DNA of 64,000 bases from Lysinibacillus fusiformis (GTDB taxonomy: Bacteria; Bacillota; Bacilli; Bacillales_A; Planococcaceae), in assembly GCF_002845985.1 (NCBI RefSeq), contig NZ_PDFK01000002.1:124001-188000 (forward strand). Direction: 5' to 3'. This document shows, one piece after another, positions 58,901-64,000 of the stretch. Made by a program: the position numbers and the translations under genes. Each line of letters opens with the position of its first letter. The stretch's first letter is position 1. The notes below the pieces were generated by a model. That model made no database searches. It was given only the letters and a program-made list of their open reading frames with translations, and was not told where the DNA came from.

Positions 58901-59530
58901 TTACTTTACAGTAATCGCATCTTTTAGCTTCTCAAATGTTTTATCACCAATACCACTTACATTTTTTAAGTCTTCGATCGCTTGAAAGTGTCCGTGTTCC
59001 TCTCGATACGTAAGAATACTTTGCGCTTTCGAGGGGCCGATTCCTGGTAAGGTTGCTAGAATTGCTATATCGGCTTGATTAATATTAATCTTCTGCTCTT
59101 TAGGAGCACTTTCAGTAGGTATTGTTAAAAGAGTTGTAGCTCCATCTTCTAGCTGTTCACCCTTTGTGGGAATATAAATCACCATTTCATCCTGCACTTT
59201 TTGCGCATGATTCATGCGCTGTGTGTCAGCTTGCTCTGTATAGCCACCTGCAAGCTCGACAGCATCTTTTATGCGTTGGTCTTGCTGAAGCTCATAAACG
59301 CCTGGATACATCACAGCACCCTTTATATCAACAAATATCTGCTGAATCACCGCTTCTTCAGCAGTTTCACTATGATTTTTTTCTTCAAACGATTGGATTG
59401 TCTCGATGAGCTCTTCTTGGGGAGGTGAAGAGTCAAAACTCGAAAAATAGAAGTAACAAAGTCCACTGACTACCAGTATGCTGGGGAATAACATACTTTT
59501 TTTATACTTTTGCCATAAAGATTGGAGCAT
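58901..59530 (-). CDS. comEA: Competence DNA receptor ComEA
   Basis: ComEA binds double-stranded DNA at the outer face of the membrane. The 209-residue product has a membrane anchor (about 12-30) and an SLBB domain (about 60-125, FVDIKGAVMYPGVYEL). Two helix-hairpin-helix motifs lie near the end (LPGIGPSKAQSI; VSGIGDKTFEKL). The start at 59530 follows AAAGG and gives the usual length. A frame from 59563 adds 11 unlikely residues. comER, divergent upstream in B. subtilis, is missing here. Confidence 0.95.
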   Translation of the reverse strand: MLQSLWQKYKKSMLFPSILVVSGLCYFYFSSFDSSPPQEELIETIQSFEEKNHSETAEEAVIQQIFVDIKGAVMYPGVYELQQDQRIKDAVELAGGYTEQADTQRMNHAQKVQDEMVIYIPTKGEQLEDGATTLLTIPTESAPKEQKININQADIAILATLPGIGPSKAQSILTYREEHGHFQAIEDLKNVSGIGDKTFEKLKDAITVK

Positions 59531-59655
59531 AGCACCCATCCTTTCCTTGCAAAAGGTCATCATATGGAGTTATCTACATCATACACTATGACTTGTTGAT
59601 TGAAAATAATAATAAATATCAGGAGATTCTATTGACCTGCTTAAGAGAGCTATTC

Positions 59656-59766
59656 TTCGCTTTCGCCTTGCTATCCACCGATTTAAGCTTGCTATCCTTC
59701 GCTTTCGCTTTTCTATCCACTGATTTAAGCACGCTATCCTTCACTTTAGCCTTTCTATCCACCAAA
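59656..59766. repeat. 42-bp tandem repeat, about 2.6 units
   Basis: Units at 59656, 59698 and 59740 share TTCGCTTTCGCCTTGCTATC, CGATTTAAGC and GCTATCC with a few changes. The period is a multiple of three. A plus-strand frame (TTG at 59632 behind CAGGAG, to 59829) would translate it as 14-residue repeats rich in Ala/Phe/Ser, but coding is not supported otherwise. Confidence 0.85.
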
Positions 59767-59768
59767 AG

Positions 59769-59800
59769 AGCCACACTGCCCATTGGGGGACAGTGTGGCT
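59769..59800 (-). terminator. Terminator of the yqeH-yqeM unit
   Basis: AGCCACACTG and CAGTGTGGCT with inner CCC/GGG form a stem of about 13 bp. On the minus strand CTCTTTTGG follows. Confidence 0.75.
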
Positions 59801-59809
59801 CCGTTTTCT

Positions 59810-60550
59810 TTATTTCACCGCACGAATAAAAATGCGTTCGCTTTCATATTCAGGTGCTTCATCCGTAAAATCAGCTGTGATTTCCACATCATGAAAACCA
59901 ATGGCGCGCAGCCAAGCCATATACTGCTCTATTGAGAAAGTACGTTGTAAATGCTCTTCATCAAAACGTTCATATAACTCACTTGCGATATCTCGCACAT
60001 AAAAGGTCATTTGATGTGTAACAGAATGCTCGAAATCAGCTGGCGCTGTATGCCATACATAACTAATGTCCCCATCATCATACGTAAACGGTCCGTCTAA
60101 AAAAATCTCATTCATCTTAAATAATGAATGAACATCAAAAAACAGCTGTCCTCCATCACGTAAAGCATGATAAATACGTTCTAATGTTGTATAGACGGCT
60201 TGCTCCTCTACAACATAATTAAGGGAGTCAATGGTAATCGTCACAACATCTAACGCCTCAAAGCCATCTAATTCGTCCATCGACATACAATATAACGGAG
60301 CTTGGTAGCCTGCATCAGCAAAGCGTTTTGCTGCGATGGACAGCATCTCTTCTGATAAGTCGACTCCGCTGACCTTATAACCAGCATGGGCGAATAACAA
60401 GCTAAGCACACCTGTACCACAACCAATATCTAAAAGTGTGGGGTATTGGCTGCATGGTGCATGCTGTACAACCCAATCTACATAAAGATTGTAAGGAATA
60501 TCCGTTTGTAGCTCATCATAGACATGGGCAAAGCGTTCGTAACTACTCAC
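59810..60550 (-). CDS. yqeM: Class I SAM-dependent methyltransferase YqeM
   Basis: The 246-residue protein has the class I core motif LLDIGCGTGVLSLLFA at about 40-55 and VSGVDLSEEML. The substrate of YqeM is not established. The start is GTG at 60550 with AGAGG 10 bases upstream. It is last in the conserved yqeH-aroE-yhbY-nadD-yqeK-rsfS-yqeM cluster. Confidence 0.93.
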   Translation of the reverse strand: MSSYERFAHVYDELQTDIPYNLYVDWVVQHAPCSQYPTLLDIGCGTGVLSLLFAHAGYKVSGVDLSEEMLSIAAKRFADAGYQAPLYCMSMDELDGFEALDVVTITIDSLNYVVEEQAVYTTLERIYHALRDGGQLFFDVHSLFKMNEIFLDGPFTYDDGDISYVWHTAPADFEHSVTHQMTFYVRDIASELYERFDEEHLQRTFSIEQYMAWLRAIGFHDVEITADFTDEAPEYESERIFIRAVK

Positions 60551-60555
60551 TTAGC

Positions 60556-60900
60556 TTAGGCCTCTGGCATGTCTAGCTGCGGTGCATCGCCCCATAGACG
60601 TTCTAAATTATAATAAGCACGCTCATCCTTATGGAATACGTGCGCCACTACATCTCCAAGGTCAACAAGTACCCAACGAGCTGCATCGAAACCTTCGACA
60701 CGACGAATTTCATAGCCTTGTTGTTCTGCTATATCCTGTAACTCACGCGCGATTGCTTGCACTTGGCGGTCAGAGTTACCATGGGCGATGATAAAATAAT
60801 CTGCTAAAAGGGAAATTCCTTGCATATTTAAAACGACAATATCCTCACCATGTTTGTCGTCAATTGCTTTGTACGCTGCTTGTAATAAAGTTGAAGTCAT
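60556..60900 (-). CDS. rsfS: Ribosomal silencing factor RsfS
   Basis: RsfS (YqeL) binds L14 on the 50S subunit and blocks subunit joining in starvation. The 114-residue product has the family core IVVLNMQGISLLADYFIIAHG and GFDAARWVLVDLGDVVAHVF. The ATG overlaps the yqeK stop by four bases. The Shine-Dalgarno is AGAGGATAG. Confidence 0.97.
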   Translation of the reverse strand: MTSTLLQAAYKAIDDKHGEDIVVLNMQGISLLADYFIIAHGNSDRQVQAIARELQDIAEQQGYEIRRVEGFDAARWVLVDLGDVVAHVFHKDERAYYNLERLWGDAPQLDMPEA

Positions 60901-61469
60901 CCTTCACTATCCTCTCTGTTCATCGTATCGTTATAACATTCTATTGATAAAGGATAAATTGGTTGCTTTGTGTCTATTAAAAATGCCAAAGTATGGCGTA
61001 CACATGCACTCATCGCCTTATCCAAATTTTTTTGCGCCTTCTTTCGCAGACGCTCCACACCATCAAATCGACGGTTTGGCTCAATCATATCTGCGACAAA
61101 AATGATTTTTTCTAAACGACTCATCCCAACGCGTCCTGTTGTATGGAAACGAATCGCATTTAACAACTCATCGTCTGTGATGCCAAACTCACTTTGCGCT
61201 ATATAGGCACCGACTGGGCCGTGGAGTAATTCACTGCCCCAGCCAATTAATTGTGGATCTAAATTTTCATCACGAACGATATTCTCCATCCATTCAATGT
61301 CTTCATATTTAGCAATATCATGGAGGATTGCTGCTATTTCAGCTTTTTTAACATCCTCGCCATATTTTTGTGCTAAATCGATGGCTGTTTCCATTACACC
61401 GATTGTATGAATATAACGTTTTTCAGGCATTCTTGGCTTAATCGCCGCTAAATACTGTTCGCGTTCCAT
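60897..61469 (-). CDS. yqeK: HD-domain Ap4A hydrolase YqeK
   Basis: YqeK is an HD-family symmetrical Ap4A phosphohydrolase. The 190-residue product has the metal residues in YIHTIGVMETA, AAILHDIAKY and LLHGPVGAYI. The ATG at 61469 lies inside nadD (32-base overlap), behind GAGGAAGG. This keeps NAD synthesis and dinucleotide turnover in one coupled unit. Confidence 0.95.
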   Translation of the reverse strand: MEREQYLAAIKPRMPEKRYIHTIGVMETAIDLAQKYGEDVKKAEIAAILHDIAKYEDIEWMENIVRDENLDPQLIGWGSELLHGPVGAYIAQSEFGITDDELLNAIRFHTTGRVGMSRLEKIIFVADMIEPNRRFDGVERLRKKAQKNLDKAMSACVRHTLAFLIDTKQPIYPLSIECYNDTMNREDSEG

Positions 61470-62028
61470 AAAGACCTTCCTCTCGTATGAACGTCTCTAC
61501 CGCTTCTGGTAATAAAAATGTTACCGTTCCCCCAGTCGCAAGGCGTTCACGAATCAGTGTGGACGATAAATCGATTTGAGGCACTTCCACCATACTTATA
61601 GGGTACTCTGTTGTCGCCGCTGTTCCTGGACGCTTTACTCCGACAAACCGCACGATTTTTACTAAATCATCAATACAATGCCATGTATGTAGCGAATCAA
61701 TCATATCGCCACCGATGATAAAGTAAAATTTCACATCCGGTTCTCTTCTACACAAGGCAGAAAGTGTCTCATAGGAATAGGATACGCCACCCTTCTCAAC
61801 CTCATACGACTCTACTGAAAAATAAGGAAATGGACGAATTGCACGCTTCACCATTTCGAGTCGTTCGACATTACTAGCATCAAATTGTGCCTGCTTATGT
61901 GGTGGTATAGCATTTGGCATAAAACGGATTTCATCAAGCTCTAGCGCATGAAAAACCTCATTAGCCATCATGAGATGCCCTATATGTGGTGGGTTAAATG
62001 TGCCACCTAGTAAACCGACCTTTTTCAT
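61438..62028 (-). CDS. nadD: Nicotinate-nucleotide adenylyltransferase
   Basis: NadD adenylates nicotinate mononucleotide in NAD synthesis. The 196-residue product has the nucleotidyltransferase motif GGTFNPPHIGHLMMA at 9-23 and the late motif IDLSSTLIRERL. The ATG follows TAAGGTG. It is between yhbY and yqeK, as in Bacillus. Confidence 0.97.
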   Translation of the reverse strand: MKKVGLLGGTFNPPHIGHLMMANEVFHALELDEIRFMPNAIPPHKQAQFDASNVERLEMVKRAIRPFPYFSVESYEVEKGGVSYSYETLSALCRREPDVKFYFIIGGDMIDSLHTWHCIDDLVKIVRFVGVKRPGTAATTEYPISMVEVPQIDLSSTLIRERLATGGTVTFLLPEAVETFIREEGLYGTRTVFSGD

Positions 62029-62037
62029 CGTCTCACC

Positions 62038-62340
62038 TTATTTCGTTGCTTTTGGTAATACAATCTTTTTATGATTGCGTGACTCTTTATATAAAACAAC
62101 TGTCAGACCGATTAATTGGACAAGCTCCGCACGAGCACCTGTTGCCAGTGATTCAGCAACTTCATGTTTGTCCTCTTCACAGTTATCTAAAATACGCACT
62201 TTAATCAGTTCACGTACTTCTAGTGCCTCACGAATTTGCTTTGTCATTTCGTCATTAACTCCACCTTTTCCTACTTGGAAAATAGGTGTTAAATGATGTG
62301 CCTCTGCACGTAAAAAACGTTTCTGTTTACCTGTTAACAT
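62038..62340 (-). CDS. yhbY: Ribosome assembly RNA-binding protein YhbY
   Basis: This CRM-domain RNA-binding protein of the 50S subunit pathway has 100 residues, with LTGKQKRFLRAEAHHLTPIF, the GVND loop and a C-terminal strand-helix. The ATG follows AGGAGGAAA. It is the B. subtilis yqeI equivalent. Confidence 0.95.
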   Translation of the reverse strand: MLTGKQKRFLRAEAHHLTPIFQVGKGGVNDEMTKQIREALEVRELIKVRILDNCEEDKHEVAESLATGARAELVQLIGLTVVLYKESRNHKKIVLPKATK

Positions 62341-62345
62341 AAAAA

Positions 62346-63176
62346 TTAGTTTCCTCCTAATTGCGCCTTAAGCTGCGCAATCATTGAATTTGTGTTTGGA
62401 TAGTTTCCTAACCAGTGTTCAAAAGCAATGGCTCCTTGATGGACAAACATCCCTAAGCCTGTGACAATCGTTGCTCCTTTTTCTTCAGCCGCTTGTAAAA
62501 AAGGCGTCATTAATGGATTATACACAATATCCGCAACAATTGCTCCTTTCGCAAGTCGATCTAATGAAAATGGCATAGAAAAATTGCCCGTAGCAAGGCC
62601 AGCCGATGTCATTTGCACAATAATGCCGAAATCAGCTAATGTTTCTTCTGCTTCTTGTAATGACATCGCACGACCCATATCCATTTCATCAATTATCGCT
62701 TGGGCATTTGCCACCGTACGATTGGCGATAGTTAAATGGTGATAGCCTTGTTGCTGCATAGCAAAGGCAATACCGCGAGCAGCGCCACCAGCACCAACAA
62801 GTAATACAGGCTTGTCCTTTCGAGATACACCAACGGCTTCTTCTAGTGAGCGAACAAAGCCAATCCCATCTGTATTATAGCCCTTCAGCTTTCCCTCTTT
62901 TGTTCGTACGACTGTATTCACTGCGCCCATTTTTTGCGCCAGCTCATCTAGCTCATCTAAATATGGAATGATTGCTGTCTTATGAGGAATTGTCACGTTC
63001 CAGCCACTCGCCCCTAATGTTTTCAAACCAGCAACTGCTGATTCTAATTGATCAGAAGGTACATGCAAAGGAATATATGTCGCATCTATTGACATGTCCT
63101 CAAACCAAGCATTGTGCATGGCCGGTGATTTTGAATGTTCAATTGGATCACCCATAACTGCAAACCATTTCTTCAT
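62346..63176 (-). CDS. aroE: Shikimate dehydrogenase
   Basis: AroE reduces 3-dehydroshikimate with NADPH in aromatic amino acid synthesis. The 276-residue product has the shikimate site GDPIEHSKSPAMHN and the catalytic lysine in NVTIPHKTAI. The Rossmann motif is VLLVGAGGAARGIAFA, and ANRT follows in the next strand. The ATG follows GAGAGGGA. It is in the Bacillus order after yqeH. Confidence 0.97.
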   Translation of the reverse strand: MKKWFAVMGDPIEHSKSPAMHNAWFEDMSIDATYIPLHVPSDQLESAVAGLKTLGASGWNVTIPHKTAIIPYLDELDELAQKMGAVNTVVRTKEGKLKGYNTDGIGFVRSLEEAVGVSRKDKPVLLVGAGGAARGIAFAMQQQGYHHLTIANRTVANAQAIIDEMDMGRAMSLQEAEETLADFGIIVQMTSAGLATGNFSMPFSLDRLAKGAIVADIVYNPLMTPFLQAAEEKGATIVTGLGMFVHQGAIAFEHWLGNYPNTNSMIAQLKAQLGGN

Positions 63177-63209
63177 TTTCTAGTCCCTCTCTCTACTACA
63201 TCCTTCTGT

Positions 63210-64000
63210 TTAGATTAATGAAGGACGAATTGAAACTTGTACACCTTTTGGCGCGTAGGCTGCTACGACTACATTAGCATGCTGTACTGTAATCCAGCCC
63301 AGGCCAGAAAATACAACGTCTGTTTTCGCTTCTTTGATGGAAAACTCATGACGTACTAATGGTGGAAGTTGGTCGATAAAATCTGCAGTTGGAGGTGCCA
63401 GAAGCTCGCCTTTATGTTCTGCATATAATGTATCGGCCTTCTCAAGCTTTGTACGGTGAATCGGTAGATCGTTTGCCACATGGATTGTAAAGGCTGAACG
63501 CTCTCCCTGGATAAAGTCAAATCTCGCCAATGCCCCAATAAATAGGGACTGTCCAGGATTTTGCTGGTAGACTTTCGGTTTAATTTCCTTTTTCGGCATA
63601 ATATATTTTAATTCACTTGAATCAATATGATGAGCCATTTGATGATGATTAATAATACCAGGCGTATCATATAATGCACTACCATCATCCAGTGGAATGT
63701 CAATCATGTCTAAAGTAGTACCAGGGAAGTGTGACGTTGTAATGACTTCCCCTTCTCCTGTAGCCTGTTTAATAATACGGTTAATGAATGTAGATTTCCC
63801 AACATTTGTACAACCTACAACATAGACATTTTGTCCGTTACGGTACTCGTCGATGGCCTCCATTGCTTCCGCCATTCCCTTGCCTTTATGGGCACTGACT
63901 AATAGAACATCGATAGGCTGAAGTCCTAGTGCCTTTGCCTCGCGTTTAAGCCAATTGATTACTTTTTTCGGTTTCACTGATTTTGGTAATAAATCTGCTT
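63210..64000 (-). CDS. yqeH: Ribosome biogenesis GTPase YqeH (5' end beyond window)
   Basis: YqeH is a circularly permuted GTPase for 30S assembly. The visible part holds the end of the G4 region (DLLPKSV, read at 63980-63999), then G1 GCTNVGKST near 63795 and G3 DTPG. A C-terminal domain (about 140 residues) follows. The frame is open to the right edge, so the N-terminal zinc finger lies outside. A GTG at 63977 is internal, not the start. Confidence 0.96.
   Translation of the reverse strand, partial: ADLLPKSVKPKKVINWLKREAKALGLQPIDVLLVSAHKGKGMAEAMEAIDEYRNGQNVYVVGCTNVGKSTFINRIIKQATGEGEVITTSHFPGTTLDMIDIPLDDGSALYDTPGIINHHQMAHHIDSSELKYIMPKKEIKPKVYQQNPGQSLFIGALARFDFIQGERSAFTIHVANDLPIHRTKLEKADTLYAEHKGELLAPPTADFIDQLPPLVRHEFSIKEAKTDVVFSGLGWITVQHANVVVAAYAPKGVQVSIRPSLI

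Overview
The window reads as a chromosomal segment of a low-GC, endospore-forming, naturally competent-type Firmicute. It is most likely a Lysinibacillus or close relative (Bacillaceae/Caryophanaceae). The reasons are the classic Bacillus dnaG-to-yqeH gene order, spore genes (cotJ, spoIIP, gpr, yqfC/yqfD), competence genes (comEA/EB/EC), an SLH-domain cell-surface protein and AT-rich codon use. Species assignment is inference; no rRNA or tRNA gene is present.

Layout, almost all on the minus strand. 1-3.1 kb: dnaG (cut by the window edge), yqfL (PPDK regulator) and ccpN. 3.2-4.9 kb: a plus-strand glycyl-tRNA synthetase behind a glycine T-box. 5-9.1 kb: an HD-GYP protein, a 1 kb AT-rich gap and an SLH surface protein. 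9.2-20.3 kb: recO, era, cdd, dgkA, ybeY, pgpH, phoH, yqfD, yqfC, a YqfB-like gene, floA and nfeD/yqeZ. This stretch is interrupted by an unusual 44-bp tandem repeat array between pgpH and phoH. 20.6-31.4 kb: rpsU, cotJABC, deoC, mtaB, rsmE, prmA, dnaJ, dnaK, grpE and hrcA, the last with a perfect CIRCE operator.

HemW (31.4-32.5 kb) and lepA (47.7-49.5 kb), normally neighbours, are separated by about 15 kb of accessory DNA. This block holds an intact IS3/IS150-type element sitting in the loop of a split terminator, a DUF4179-like membrane protein, nrnB, a polysaccharide deacetylase, and a PLP-dependent decarboxylase overlapping a chemoreceptor gene. It also holds a displaced yqeY, a DUF1835 protein, an oxidoreductase, a VOC protein and a SUKH protein with an L7/L12-like tail. 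It ends in a 2 kb zone of gene decay.

49.7-64 kb returns to core synteny after an OatA-like acyltransferase: spoIIP, gpr, rpsT, holA, yqzM, comEC, comEB, comEA, yqeM, rsfS, yqeK, nadD, yhbY, aroE and yqeH (cut by the window edge). ComEC appears to use an AUU start codon.

Functionally the core genes cover replication (dnaG, holA), ribosome and tRNA maturation (era, ybeY, rsmE, prmA, mtaB, rsfS, yhbY, yqeH, lepA, rpsU, rpsT), heat shock, recombination/competence and sporulation. I do not see CRISPR arrays, a toxin-antitoxin pair or a convincing defence island. The most notable items are the IS-in-terminator arrangement, the decarboxylase-chemoreceptor coupling, the non-canonical comEC start and the two intergenic tandem repeat arrays.
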